Assembly (NCBI GenBank): GCA_045586405.1 | Contig: JAZNAG010000017.1 | Coordinates: 1-63,327 of the forward strand | Direction of reading: 5' to 3' | Length of the DNA stretch: 63,327 bases | Origin: SIG607 sp045586405 | Lineage (GTDB): Bacteria > Bacillota > Clostridia > Oscillospirales > Acutalibacteraceae | Part shown: piece after piece, positions 27,135 to 35,750 of the stretch | Position numbering within the stretch: position 1 is the first letter of the stretch | How the letters are laid out: each line of letters begins with the position of its first letter | The notes under the pieces: model-generated | What the model saw: the letters and a program-made list of their open reading frames with translations, nothing else | What the model was told of the DNA's origin: nothing | Databases searched by the model: none | Program-made: the position numbers and the translations under genes

Positions 27135-27390
27135 GAATATTATGCTCCTTTAAAACGTCTAAAAACACCTTTATATCAGCCTTGGCAGTTTCTTCGTCGA
27201 TAGCATATTCCTCTGTAAGAGCGCTGAGTAACTGCTCTTCACTCTGTTCCTCGGTAAGCTTGTTCCAAAGAAAAGCAGCCGATTCGTTAAGGGTAATTGC
27301 GGCATTGAAATTCATTGTGTTTTCGCCTACAGGAACAATAAGATTTTGCCCTGCAACTGTTCTTAAAATGAATCCGTTTTTAATTTTCAT
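27127..27390 (-). CDS. PqqD-like peptide-recognition protein
   Basis: An 87-residue protein with the PqqD/RRE fold: FILRTVAGQNLIVPVGENT, then LNESAAFLWNKL and LTEEYAIDEETAKADIKVFL and a short hydrophobic end. PqqD-like proteins bind leader peptides of ribosomally made modified peptides (RiPPs). GGAGG lies upstream of the ATG. It is coupled to an ABC exporter gene, but no precursor peptide, radical-SAM or protease gene is found within several kilobases. Either the rest of the pathway lies elsewhere or the pair serves another purpose. Confidence 0.8.
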   Translation of the reverse strand: MKIKNGFILRTVAGQNLIVPVGENTMNFNAAITLNESAAFLWNKLTEEQSEEQLLSALTEEYAIDEETAKADIKVFLDVLKEHNILE

Positions 27391-27420
27391 AAATCTAACC
27401 TCCAGGTCATTTGTAAATTT

Positions 27421-27449
27421 ATTATAACTTATTGTAAATTATATTGCAA
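27421..27449 (-). promoter_or_regulatory. Promoter of the PqqD-ABC operon
   Basis: On the minus strand TTGCAA, 17 bases, TATAAT. The -35 hexamer at 27444-27449 is its own reverse complement and is also the -35 of the promoter on the other strand. Confidence 0.75.
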
Positions 27450-27472
27450 GTGTAACCGTTTTTGTTTATAAT
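27444..27472 (+). promoter_or_regulatory. Promoter of the DUF6106-nnr operon
   Basis: TTGCAA, 17 bases, TATAAT on the plus strand, sharing the -35 hexamer with the divergent promoter. An AT-rich inverted repeat ATTACTGTAAT follows within 27473-27484. Confidence 0.75.
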
Positions 27473-27532
27473 ATTACTGTAATAATATTACAAAAATCAG
27501 TGAAATATTCCGATTAAGCGAGGGTTTAAATA

Positions 27533-28048
27533 ATGGATAATTGTCGAGAACATCTTATTCCTGTTAGAAAGGATGCAAAAACACTGGGGCTTTTGGCTGT
27601 TATATGGGCTATGCTGCTTATTGTTATTGCGATGTGCGTGATGCTTTTCAGTAAGCTTGGTGTGTTTGCCTTTGTTTTGATTATTGCCGCTATTGCAGGC
27701 GGAATATGGCTGACAAGACAGCTTAATGTTGAGTACGAGTATATCTTTACAAACGGTGAAATGGATGTTGACCTTATTACCAATAAAGCGTCCAGAAAAC
27801 GTCTTATTACCTTTAAGTGTAAGGATATTGACAGAATTGAAAAATATACAAAAGACCTTCCTATGTTTACTAAAACCGATTACGCCAAAAAAAGCTTTTA
27901 CTGTAATGCAGGGGATGAAGATTTGTACTGTATATCCTTTAAGCACCGCTTGGGTAAGATTTGCCTTGTAATGCAGTTTGATGAGGGTATGAGAGAGGCA
28001 GTTCGCCCCTATCTTGACAAAACTATTGCTCGTGAGGCTTTTAAATGA
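27533..28048 (+). CDS. DUF6106-like membrane protein
   Basis: A 171-residue protein with two membrane helices at residues ~17-60 (LLAVIWAMLLIVIAMCVMLF and LGVFAFVLIIAAIAGGIWL), followed by a soluble domain of ~110 residues with mixed charge. It resembles conserved Clostridia proteins of unknown role (DUF6106). It is first in an operon with the NAD(P)HX repair gene, which overlaps by 4 bases, and a lipoprotein gene. Confidence 0.7.
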   Translation: MDNCREHLIPVRKDAKTLGLLAVIWAMLLIVIAMCVMLFSKLGVFAFVLIIAAIAGGIWLTRQLNVEYEYIFTNGEMDVDLITNKASRKRLITFKCKDIDRIEKYTKDLPMFTKTDYAKKSFYCNAGDEDLYCISFKHRLGKICLVMQFDEGMREAVRPYLDKTIAREAFK

Positions 28049-29514
28049 TGATGGTATGCACAGTTGAAAATGTAAGAAAAACAGAAGAAAATGCCGCAAA
28101 AGCCGGTATGTCCTATTTTTCTATGATGGAAAATGCGGGTAAAAGCGTAGCTGAAGAAATCTTAAAAAGAAAAGAAGTAAATGGCAAAAAGGTTTTAGTC
28201 CTTTGCGGCGGCGGTAATAACGGCGGCGACGGCTATGTTGTGGCAAGGCTTCTTGAAGAAAAGGGTGCCTTTTGCAAGGTAATGGCTTTTGCAGAGCCTC
28301 AAAGTGAAGCGGCAAAGTTTGCCAGAAAGCTTTATATCGGCGACTTTACGGATAAAAGCCTTGAGGAAATATATGAAGCCGATATTATTGTAGATGCTGT
28401 TTTCGGCACAGGCCTTAAAAGAAAGGCAGAGGGCGAATATGCAGAAATAATTAAGGCTGTAAACAGGTCAAAGGCTTATACCGCTTCCGTGGATATCCCA
28501 TCGGGGCTTTTTGCCGACAGCGGAGAAGAAAATCTTTGCGTAAATGCCGACCTGACGGTTACCTTTATTGCTTATAAGACCTGTCATTTAATGTTTCCTG
28601 CAAGAAACTATTGCGGGGAAATTGTGCTGTCTGCCATAGGTGTTCCGCCTTCAGCTTTTGAGGGAATAGATATTATAGGCAAAGTGATAGAACCGCCTGT
28701 CTTAAAAAAACGACAAAGCGATACCCATAAAGGAAGTTACGGTACTGCCTGTCTTGTGGTAGGAAGTTACGGTATGGCAGGCGCCGCAATACTGTCACTT
28801 AAAGGCTGTATAAAAAGCGGTGTCGGTATTGCAAAGGTTACCGTTCCGGAGGAAATTTATCCCATAATAACGGTGGGAGTGCCCGAAGCGGTTTGTAACG
28901 TGTATGGTCGGGAAAATATAAAAACAGCATGTGATAAGGCTATGGACTGTGATGCCTTGCTTATGGGCTGTGGCCTTTCAAAAGACGAAACACAAAGAGA
29001 AATTTTTTCCTACATAATCAAAAACTTCAAGAAAAAACTTATAATTGATGCCGACGGAATAAATCTGCTGAGTGAAAACATAGAATGTATAAAACATTCT
29101 GAGGCAGATATTGTTCTTACTCCCCATCCCTTAGAAATGGCACGGCTTTGCAAAACAGAGGTTGAAAATATTAACAAAAACAGAATCTTCTATGCAAAAA
29201 AGCTAAGCAGTGAACTTTCCTGTACCGTAGTTTTAAAGGGTGCCGTAACCGTGGTTTGTGACAAAGACGGTCAGGTTTACTTCAATGTAACGGGCAATCC
29301 CTCTATGGCAAAGGGCGGAAGCGGTGATGTACTTGCGGGTATAATCGTTTCGTTTGCGGCTCAAGGGTACAGCTGTGAAGAAGCAGCACGAATGGGCGTG
29401 TGCATTCACGGTCTTGCAGGTGATGTGTCCCGAGATAAAAACGGGGAAATATCGGCTTTGCCGAGTGAACTTATTGACAGTCTGTCTGAGGTGTTTAAAA
29501 AACTCGGGGAGTAG
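28045..29514 (+). CDS. nnr: Bifunctional NAD(P)H-hydrate epimerase/dehydratase
   Basis: A 489-residue metabolite-repair enzyme that restores damaged NADH and NADPH hydrates. The N-terminal YjeF epimerase domain shows MENAGKSVAEEI and VLCGGGNNGGDGYVVARLL. The C-terminal ribokinase-like dehydratase domain shows DTHKGSYGTACLVVGSYGMAGA, VLTPHPLEMARL and the late NPSMAKGGSGDVLAGII. The start overlaps the previous gene (ATGATG at 28045); either ATG is possible. Confidence 0.95.
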   Translation: MMMVCTVENVRKTEENAAKAGMSYFSMMENAGKSVAEEILKRKEVNGKKVLVLCGGGNNGGDGYVVARLLEEKGAFCKVMAFAEPQSEAAKFARKLYIGDFTDKSLEEIYEADIIVDAVFGTGLKRKAEGEYAEIIKAVNRSKAYTASVDIPSGLFADSGEENLCVNADLTVTFIAYKTCHLMFPARNYCGEIVLSAIGVPPSAFEGIDIIGKVIEPPVLKKRQSDTHKGSYGTACLVVGSYGMAGAAILSLKGCIKSGVGIAKVTVPEEIYPIITVGVPEAVCNVYGRENIKTACDKAMDCDALLMGCGLSKDETQREIFSYIIKNFKKKLIIDADGINLLSENIECIKHSEADIVLTPHPLEMARLCKTEVENINKNRIFYAKKLSSELSCTVVLKGAVTVVCDKDGQVYFNVTGNPSMAKGGSGDVLAGIIVSFAAQGYSCEEAARMGVCIHGLAGDVSRDKNGEISALPSELIDSLSEVFKKLGE

Positions 29515-29519
29515 TTTTA

Positions 29520-30008
29520 ATGAAAAAAATTTTATGCGTTCTTTTATGCTTTGTATTTCTTATGGGCTGTAGGTCGGGTAAAAGCCCTACAGTCATCAAT
29601 AGAAATATAGCATACAGGGCGCATATTTTTTATTACGGCGAGGAATATAACTGTCTTGTAACGGTAAAAAATGACGGCAGAGCAGAGTATGTTATAAAAG
29701 ACGGTAGTATGGACGGTTTTTGCGCTATGTTTTGCGACGATACCGTCTCCTATTCCTATCTGGGTAAAGAGAGCACAACACCCGTGTCTATTGATAAGGG
29801 AATGCTTTCTGTAATCTATCTTATGGGTGAAGAGGCTAACGGAAAAAATGCGGAAAAAAAGGACGAAAACTGTATAGTAAAGGGGAATACCGCTATGGGT
29901 GAATTTAACCTTTTTGTGTCGGGAACAGGCTTTCCGCTTTATGCCGAGCTTGACGGCAAAGATTTTTATGTTAACTTTTATGATGTAAGCGTTATAAATG
30001 ACGGGTAA
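29520..30008 (+). CDS. Small lipoprotein of unknown function
   Basis: A 162-residue protein. A lipoprotein signal peptide is seen in MKKILCVLLCFVFLMGCRSG, with the lipidated Cys at residue 17. The mature part is rich in strands and lacks motifs I recognise. It lies 5 bases after nnr and ends that operon. It is probably anchored on the outer face of the membrane. Confidence 0.7.
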   Translation: MKKILCVLLCFVFLMGCRSGKSPTVINRNIAYRAHIFYYGEEYNCLVTVKNDGRAEYVIKDGSMDGFCAMFCDDTVSYSYLGKESTTPVSIDKGMLSVIYLMGEEANGKNAEKKDENCIVKGNTAMGEFNLFVSGTGFPLYAELDGKDFYVNFYDVSVINDG

Positions 30009-30053
30009 ATTTGTAAAATATATTAAAATTTTTTAAAAAAATGAATTTATGTA

Positions 30054-30082
30054 TTTACATTACATAAGAAAAGTGTTAAAAT
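30054..30082 (+). promoter_or_regulatory. Promoter of nifJ
   Basis: TTTACA, 17 bases, TAAAAT, with a hairpin and a strong GGGGG-type ribosome binding site downstream. Confidence 0.65.
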
Positions 30083-30092
30083 GTTAACGTAT

Positions 30093-30119
30093 GAGAATAT
30101 GTGCCGATAGCACATTCTC
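30093..30119 (+). other. 5' hairpin in the nifJ leader
   Basis: GAGAA and TGTGC pair with GCACA and TTCTC around loop CGATA, with a two-base bulge. It sits near the predicted transcript start, so it may protect the mRNA of this highly expressed gene. No known riboswitch is recognised. Confidence 0.4.
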
Positions 30120-30145
30120 CAGAATAAATAAGGGGGATTTAATCC

Positions 30146-33100
30146 ATGGCAAGAAAGTTTAAAACTATGGACGGTAATAATGCAGCTGCTTATGTATCCT
30201 ATGCGTTTACTGAAGTAGCAGGTATTTATCCTATTACTCCGTCCAGCCCTATGGCTGACTATACTGACCAGTGGTCTGCTCAGGGCTTAAAAAACATTTT
30301 CGGTACCACCGTTAATGTTGTAGAAATGCAGTCTGAAGCCGGTGCTTCCGGTACTGTTCACGGCTCTTTGGCAGCAGGTGCTCTTACTACCACCTATACT
30401 GCTTCTCAGGGTCTTCTCCTCATGATTCCCAATATGTATAAGATAGCTGGTGAGCTTCTTCCTTGCGTATTCCACGTATCCGCTCGTTGTGTAGCTTCTC
30501 ACGCTCTTAACATTTTCGGTGATCATTCTGACGTTTACGCATGCCGTCAGACAGGCTTTGCTATGATGGCTGAAACCAATACTCAGGAAGTTATGGACCT
30601 CGGTGCCGTTGCTCACCTTGCAACTATCGAAGGCAGAGTTCCTTTCATCAACTTCTTTGACGGTTTCCGTACTTCTCACGAAATTCAGAAAATTCAGGTT
30701 TGGGATTATGAAGATCTTAAAGAAATGTGCAATATGGATGCTGTTGAAGCATTCCGTAAGCGCGCTCTTAATCCTGAGCGTCCTGTAATGCGCGGTTCTC
30801 ACCAGAACGGCGATATATTCTTCCAGAACAGAGAAGCTTGTAACAAATACTATGATGAGCTTCCTGCTGTTGTTGAAAAGTATATGGACAAGGTTAACGA
30901 GAAACTCGGTACCGACTATAAACTCTTCAACTACTACGGTGCTGCTGATGCTGAGCGCGTAATCGTAGCAATGGGCTCTATCTGTGACGTTGCAGAAGAG
31001 GTTATTGATTACCTTACCGCTATGGGCGAAAAGGTTGGTCTTATCAAAGTAAGACTTTACCGTCCTTTCAGCGCTGCTAAGTTTGTAGAGGCTATTCCTG
31101 CTACTGCTAAGGCTATTGCTGTACTTGACCGTACCAAAGAGCCCGGTGCTATCGGCGAACCTCTCTATCTTGATGTTGTATCTGCTCTTGCCGCTACCGG
31201 CAGAAAGATTGATAATGTTATCGGCGGCCGTTACGGTCTTGGCTCTAAGGATACTCCTCCTTCCAGCGTATTTGCCGTATTTGAAGAACTGGCTAAGGAT
31301 GCTCCCAAGGCTCAGTTTACTATTGGTATCAACGACGATGTTACTTATCTTTCTCTTGAAGAGAAACCCGCTCCCAACACTGCTGCTGAAGGCACTAAGG
31401 AATGTAAGTTCTGGGGTCTTGGCGGTGACGGTACCGTTGGTGCTAACAAAGACTCTATCAAGATTATCGGTGATCATACCGACAAATATGTACAGGCTTA
31501 CTTCCAGTATGACTCTAAGAAGACCGGTGGTATCACTATTTCCCACCTGCGCTTCGGTGACAAGCCTATAAAGAGCCCTTACTATATCAATAAGGCTGAC
31601 TTCGTTGCTTGTCATAACCCCTCTTACGTTACTAAGGGTTACAAGATGGTTAACGACGTTAAACCCGGCGGTACCTTCCTTATTAACTGCCAGTGGTCTC
31701 CTGAAGAACTTGATCATCATATGCCTGCTGAAGCAAAGCGTTATATTGCCAACAACAATATCAACCTTTACACCGTTAACGCTATTGACCTTGCTGCCGA
31801 AATCGGTCTTGGTAAGCGTACCAATACCGTTTTACAGTCTGCATTCTTTGCACTTTCCGGTGTTCTTCCCAGAGAAGATGCTATCGGCTATATGAAAGAA
31901 AAAGCTCAGAAGTTTATGAAGAAGGGTAAAGAAATCGTTGAGATGAACGAAAAGGCTATTGATGCCGGTGCTAACGCATACGTTAAGATCGACATACCTG
32001 CTTCCTGGGCAAATGCTGCTGACGAAAATGTTAAGGCTGTAGCTGAAGATTCTTCTAAACTTGTTAAGATGGTAGAAAAGGTTATGAAGCCCGTTGCTCT
32101 TATGGACGGTGACTCTCTGCCTGTATCTGCCTTCGTTGACCACGCTGACGGTACCTTCGAACAGGGCGCATCTGCTTTTGAAAAGCGCGGCGTTGCTGTT
32201 ATGGTTCCCGCTTGGAATAATGAAACCTGCGTAGGCTGTAATAAGTGTGCTTATGTTTGTCCTCACGCTACCATTCGTCCCTTCGCACTTTCTGCTGACG
32301 AAAAGGCTGCTGCTCCCGCTAATATTAAGGTTGCAGATAAGGTTAAGGCTGTTACAAACAAGGGTTACGAATTCACTCTTGCTGTATCTCCTATGGACTG
32401 TATGGGTTGCGGCGTTTGTATCGGCGAGTGTCCCACAAAGTCACTTACCATGGTTGCTACCGAATCACAGCTTGCTGAGCAGGATGTATTTGATTACTGT
32501 GTAGCCAATGTTACTGAAAAGGCTGATGTTTCCGGTGATGCTACCGTTATCGCTTCTCAGTTCAAGAAACCCTTACTCGAGTTCTCCGGTTCTTGCGCAG
32601 GTTGTGCTGAAACCGCATATGCTCGTCTTGTAACACAGCTCTTTGGCGACAGAATGTATATTTCTAACGCTACCGGTTGTTCTTCTATATGGGGTGGTCC
32701 TGCTGCTACTTCACCTTACACCGTTAATGCTGACGGTCACGGTCCTGCTTGGGCTAACTCACTCTTTGAAGATAACGCTGAGCACGGTCTTGGTATGTAT
32801 CTCGGTCAGAAGGCTATCCGCGACAGACTTATTGGCGAGGTTGAACTTATTGCCGCTTCCGATAAGGCTGCTGATGAAGTTAAGGCTGCTGCTAAAGAAT
32901 ATCTTGATACCGTTAACGACGGTAAGGCTAATCCTGCTGCTACCGATAAGTTTGTAGCTGCTCTTAAGGCTCACAACGCTGACTGCGATATCTGCAAAGA
33001 CGTTCTTGCTAACGCTGAATACCTCTCCAAGAAGTCTGTATGGATCTTCGGTGGTGACGGTTGGGCTTACGATATCGGCTTTGGCGGTCTTGACCATGTA

Positions 33101-33688
33101 CTGGCAAGCGGTAACGATGTAAACGTAATGGTATTCGATACCGAGGTTTACTCTAACACCGGCGGTCAGGCATCTAAGGCTTCTCAGATAGGTCAGGTTG
33201 CACAGTTCGCTGCTGCAGGTAAAGCTATCGCTAAGAAGAGCCTTGCTGAAATTGCTATGTCTTACGGCTATATCTATGTTGCACAGATCGCTATGGGTGC
33301 TGACCAGAATCAGACTCTTAAGGCTATCCGTGAAGCTGAAGCTTATCCCGGTCCTTCTCTTGTTATCTGCTATGCTCCCTGCGAAATGCACAGCATTAAG
33401 GGCGGTATGGTTAACTGCCAGAAGGAAATGAAGAAGGCTGTTGACTGCGGTTACTGGAATATGTTCCGTTACAACCCTGCTCTCAAGGCTGAAGGCAAGA
33501 ATCCCTTCTCTCTTGACAGCAAGCCCGCAACCGGCGATTACAAAGAATTCCTCCTTGGTGAAGCTCGTTACGCTTCTCTTACACGTTCCTTCCCCGACCG
33601 TGCTGAAGAACTCTTTGAAAAGGCTGCACAGACCGCTAAGGCTAACAGAGAACATCTCGAAAAACTCGTTGAGCTTTACGGTAAGTAA
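30146..33688 (+). CDS. nifJ: Pyruvate:ferredoxin (flavodoxin) oxidoreductase
   Basis: A 1180-residue single-chain PFOR that oxidises pyruvate to acetyl-CoA and CO2 with reduction of ferredoxin, central to anaerobic energy metabolism. In order: the pyrimidine-binding domain (GIYPITPSSPMADYTD, EMQSEAGASGTVHGSL), the gamma region, two 4Fe-4S motifs (CVGCNKCAYVCP and CMGCGVCIGECP), and the TPP domain with its proximal cluster cysteines (SCAGCAETAY, TGCSSIWG) and GDGWAYDIGFGG. Codon use is far more biased than in the neighbours, which marks high expression. A single-gene unit. Confidence 0.97.
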   Translation: MARKFKTMDGNNAAAYVSYAFTEVAGIYPITPSSPMADYTDQWSAQGLKNIFGTTVNVVEMQSEAGASGTVHGSLAAGALTTTYTASQGLLLMIPNMYKIAGELLPCVFHVSARCVASHALNIFGDHSDVYACRQTGFAMMAETNTQEVMDLGAVAHLATIEGRVPFINFFDGFRTSHEIQKIQVWDYEDLKEMCNMDAVEAFRKRALNPERPVMRGSHQNGDIFFQNREACNKYYDELPAVVEKYMDKVNEKLGTDYKLFNYYGAADAERVIVAMGSICDVAEEVIDYLTAMGEKVGLIKVRLYRPFSAAKFVEAIPATAKAIAVLDRTKEPGAIGEPLYLDVVSALAATGRKIDNVIGGRYGLGSKDTPPSSVFAVFEELAKDAPKAQFTIGINDDVTYLSLEEKPAPNTAAEGTKECKFWGLGGDGTVGANKDSIKIIGDHTDKYVQAYFQYDSKKTGGITISHLRFGDKPIKSPYYINKADFVACHNPSYVTKGYKMVNDVKPGGTFLINCQWSPEELDHHMPAEAKRYIANNNINLYTVNAIDLAAEIGLGKRTNTVLQSAFFALSGVLPREDAIGYMKEKAQKFMKKGKEIVEMNEKAIDAGANAYVKIDIPASWANAADENVKAVAEDSSKLVKMVEKVMKPVALMDGDSLPVSAFVDHADGTFEQGASAFEKRGVAVMVPAWNNETCVGCNKCAYVCPHATIRPFALSADEKAAAPANIKVADKVKAVTNKGYEFTLAVSPMDCMGCGVCIGECPTKSLTMVATESQLAEQDVFDYCVANVTEKADVSGDATVIASQFKKPLLEFSGSCAGCAETAYARLVTQLFGDRMYISNATGCSSIWGGPAATSPYTVNADGHGPAWANSLFEDNAEHGLGMYLGQKAIRDRLIGEVELIAASDKAADEVKAAAKEYLDTVNDGKANPAATDKFVAALKAHNADCDICKDVLANAEYLSKKSVWIFGGDGWAYDIGFGGLDHVLASGNDVNVMVFDTEVYSNTGGQASKASQIGQVAQFAAAGKAIAKKSLAEIAMSYGYIYVAQIAMGADQNQTLKAIREAEAYPGPSLVICYAPCEMHSIKGGMVNCQKEMKKAVDCGYWNMFRYNPALKAEGKNPFSLDSKPATGDYKEFLLGEARYASLTRSFPDRAEELFEKAAQTAKANREHLEKLVELYGK

Positions 33689-33700
33689 TAATAAGTACGA

Positions 33701-33731
33701 AAGGCTGAGGATTTTCCTCAGCCTTTTTTCT
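33701..33731. terminator. Terminator of nifJ, shared with sigK
   Basis: AAGGCTGAGGA / TCCTCAGCCTT, an 11-bp stem with a TTT loop and T-run, between convergent genes. Confidence 0.85.
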
Positions 33732-34409
33732 TTAAAAATACGGCCGCAGTTTTTTTAGCGCCGATTTTTCGATTCGTGAAACATAAGAACGGGAAATGCC
33801 GAGTTTCTTAGCAATTTCTTGCTGAGTGAGTTGCTCTTTGCCCATTAGCCCGTATCTCATAAAAATTATTTCCTTTTCTCTTTTATCAAGAGCAATAGGA
33901 AGTATTTTTTTCAGACTTTCTATTTTAAGCTTCTGGTCGGTTTGCTCTAAAACATCGCTTTCGTCAGAAACTATATCTCCAAGGGTTAAGGTATTACCGT
34001 CCTTGTCTGTGTCTATGGGCTCACTAAAAGAAATGTCCTGAGCACTCTTTTTTAAAGATCTGAAATACATAAGAATTTCATTTTCTATACATCTGGCGGT
34101 GTAGGTTGCAAGGCGGTTGCCTTTTTCCGCCTTAAAGGTTGAAATTCCCTTTATAAGACCTATTGTACCTATAGATATAAGGTCGTCATTATCGGCACTG
34201 CCCGAATATTTTTTTGCTATGTGCGCCACAAGTCGCAGGTTATGTTCAACAAGTTTGTTTCGCGCCGAAATATCACCCTCGTTTGACCTTTTTAGCAGTT
34301 CCTCTTCTTCACTTTTGCTTAGCGGCGGCGGAAAAGCGCCGTTTTTCTTTACGTGAAGCGCAAGATAAAACAGCGCCCCCATAATTCTTGTAAGTAACTC
34401 TAAAAACAT
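33732..34409 (-). CDS. sigK: Sporulation sigma factor SigK
   Basis: A 225-residue sigma-70 protein for the late mother-cell stage of sporulation. The first ~20 residues are hydrophobic (FLELLTRIMGALFYLALHV), like the pro-sequence of pro-SigK, followed by GAFPPPLS. Region 2 shows NLRLVAHIAKKY and DLISIGTIGLIKGI. Region 4 shows EKEIIFMRYGL and QQEIAKKLGISRSYVSRIEK. The gene is continuous; there is no skin element splitting it as in B. subtilis. Its AGAGGGG ribosome binding site lies inside the hairpin at 34416-34453. Confidence 0.9.
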   Translation of the reverse strand: MFLELLTRIMGALFYLALHVKKNGAFPPPLSKSEEEELLKRSNEGDISARNKLVEHNLRLVAHIAKKYSGSADNDDLISIGTIGLIKGISTFKAEKGNRLATYTARCIENEILMYFRSLKKSAQDISFSEPIDTDKDGNTLTLGDIVSDESDVLEQTDQKLKIESLKKILPIALDKREKEIIFMRYGLMGKEQLTQQEIAKKLGISRSYVSRIEKSALKKLRPYF

Positions 34410-34415
34410 AAAAAA

Positions 34416-34453
34416 TCCCCTCTCTACTTCAATGTATATGAAGAAAGAGGGGA
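34416..34453 (-). terminator. Terminator-like hairpin covering the sigK ribosome binding site
   Basis: On the minus strand TCCCCTCT and AGAGGGGA pair, with a further five pairs beyond a small internal loop. T6 follows, then the sigK ATG. It looks like the terminator of the upstream SDR gene. The 3' arm carries the only purine-rich ribosome binding site for sigK, so it could also block sigK translation. Confidence 0.7.
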
Positions 34454-34474
34454 GATTTTGTTTGTCCGTATATT

Positions 34475-35236
34475 TTAAGTTTTTGCAAACTGCATAACTA
34501 AAGCGGTAGGCAAAACCTTTGAGAGTATTCTGTAAAACTTGAAAAGAAGTTTCGGCGTATAAACAGCCTTTTTCTTTTTGGAATATTTAAGAGAGGTTTC
34601 GGCAACCTTTTTTACGTTTGCACGGGGTAGGGTATCAAACATTTTTGATGTGCCTTTTTTAATGTTTGCAACAGGTAAAAATTCGGTATCCATAGGACCG
34701 GGGCAAACAGCAAGAACGTTGATTTTTCTTGCCTTGAATTCTTCTCTGAGCGCACGGCTAAGGCTTAAAACAAAGGCTTTGGTAGAGCTGTAAACAGCCA
34801 TACGAATGTTTGGCGCAAATGAAGCAATAGAGGCAATATTTATAATTTCACTGTCCTCTTTCAGATAGGGAAGCGTAGCCCTTGTTATAAATGTAAGAGA
34901 GGTGCAGTTAAGGGTGACCTGGTCAGCACAGTCTTCGGCAGGTATATTTTCAAAAAGCTCAAGCTTTCCGAAACCTGCATTATTTATAAGGTAGCGAACC
35001 TCAGGCTGACTGTCACTAAGAGCCTGTCTGTATTCAGAGAGGCCCTCATTACTTTTAAGGTCGATAGGCAAAACAAAGCATTTTTCTTTACCCAGTTCCT
35101 CGGCCAATTCTTCAAGCTTTTCGCGTCTTCTTGCAATAAGCCAGAAAGATTCTATGTCAGGGTACTTATTTTTAAGGGCAAAGGCAAATTCTCTGCCAAG
35201 TCCTGAAGAAGCACCGGTAATTATAGCTGTTGTCAT
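34475..35236 (-). CDS. Short-chain dehydrogenase/reductase
   Basis: A 253-residue SDR oxidoreductase. The cofactor motif is TGASSGLG near the N-terminus. RRREKLEEL after the second strand suggests NADPH. NNAGFG and the catalytic Ser in INIASIASF with VYSSTKAFV (Tyr, Lys) complete the active site. The C-terminal tail matches the DltE/YqjQ-like group. Substrate unknown. Upstream of sigK on the same strand. Confidence 0.85.
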   Translation of the reverse strand: MTTAIITGASSGLGREFAFALKNKYPDIESFWLIARRREKLEELAEELGKEKCFVLPIDLKSNEGLSEYRQALSDSQPEVRYLINNAGFGKLELFENIPAEDCADQVTLNCTSLTFITRATLPYLKEDSEIINIASIASFAPNIRMAVYSSTKAFVLSLSRALREEFKARKINVLAVCPGPMDTEFLPVANIKKGTSKMFDTLPRANVKKVAETSLKYSKKKKAVYTPKLLFKFYRILSKVLPTALVMQFAKT

Positions 35237-35319
35237 AATAAATCCGTCCTTTATAAATTACTGAAATTATTTTATCATAAGGTATGTGGTTTAGTCAATA
35301 AATGGTTTAAAAATAATGC

Positions 35320-35348
35320 TTGACAAACACATCTTCGGGTGTTAAAAT
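35320..35348 (+). promoter_or_regulatory. Promoter of rplU-prp-rpmA
   Basis: TTGACA, 17 bases, TAAAAT, directly ahead of the L21 leader. Confidence 0.85.
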
Positions 35349-35351
35349 GGT

Positions 35352-35439
35352 AGAGCCGCATATTGAAGGCTCTGTTAAGTTATGCCCTTTTTGGCATACG
35401 CCTTACTGTAGCGAGACTGAATTAAGGCAGGTGCAAAAA
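35352..35439 (+). ncRNA. Ribosomal protein L21 leader
   Basis: Three helices are readable: AGAGCC/GGCTCT (35352-35373), TATGCC/GGCATA (35381-35398) and GCCTTA/TAAGGC (35400-35428). They are followed by the ribosome binding site and ATG of rplU. The GCGAGAC-GAATTAAGGCAGGTG style end is typical of the Firmicutes L21 leader. It is thought to let L21 (or L27) control its own operon. Confidence 0.75.
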
Positions 35440-35745
35440 ATGTACGCAATTATCGAAACCGGCGGAAAACAGTACCGTGTAACTGACGGTGATGTTATCT
35501 ATGTTGAGAAGCTCAGTGCTGAAGTTGACAGCGAAGTTGTTTTTGACAAAGTTGTAGCTATCAATGACGGTGCTCTTAAAGTTGGTGCTCCTTATGTTGA
35601 GGGCGCTACTGTTAAGGGTGTAGTTCTCAAGAACGGCAAGGGCAAGAAGGTAACCGTATTTACCTACAAACCCAAGAAGGGCTGTGCGCGTAAAATGGGA
35701 CACAGACAGCCGTACACTAAGGTTGAAATCAAGTCAATCGGTTAA
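35440..35745 (+). CDS. rplU: 50S ribosomal protein L21
   Basis: A 101-residue protein of the large subunit. The start MYAIIETGGKQYRV and the C-terminal KPKKGCARKMGHRQPYTKV are typical. The ATG at 35440 is chosen; the longer in-frame ORF covers the structured leader. First gene of rplU-prp-rpmA. Confidence 0.97.
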   Translation: MYAIIETGGKQYRVTDGDVIYVEKLSAEVDSEVVFDKVVAINDGALKVGAPYVEGATVKGVVLKNGKGKKVTVFTYKPKKGCARKMGHRQPYTKVEIKSIG

Positions 35746-35750
35746 TCATT

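Noticed and set aside
25226..27390. A functional link between the HPr-like gene and the PqqD-ABC pair, as in kinase-bearing lasso-peptide loci
   Set aside because: The genes are convergent with a strong terminator between them, and no kinase or lasso cyclase is present.
30287..31720. A 477-codon open frame on the minus strand inside nifJ, with another of ~300 codons at 32759-33655
   Set aside because: They are antisense to a clearly coding, highly codon-biased PFOR gene. The bias removes stop codons in the opposite frame. The products show no recognisable domain.
34409..35236. A skin-type recombination element near sigK
   Set aside because: The sigK frame is continuous and there is no recombinase gene nearby.
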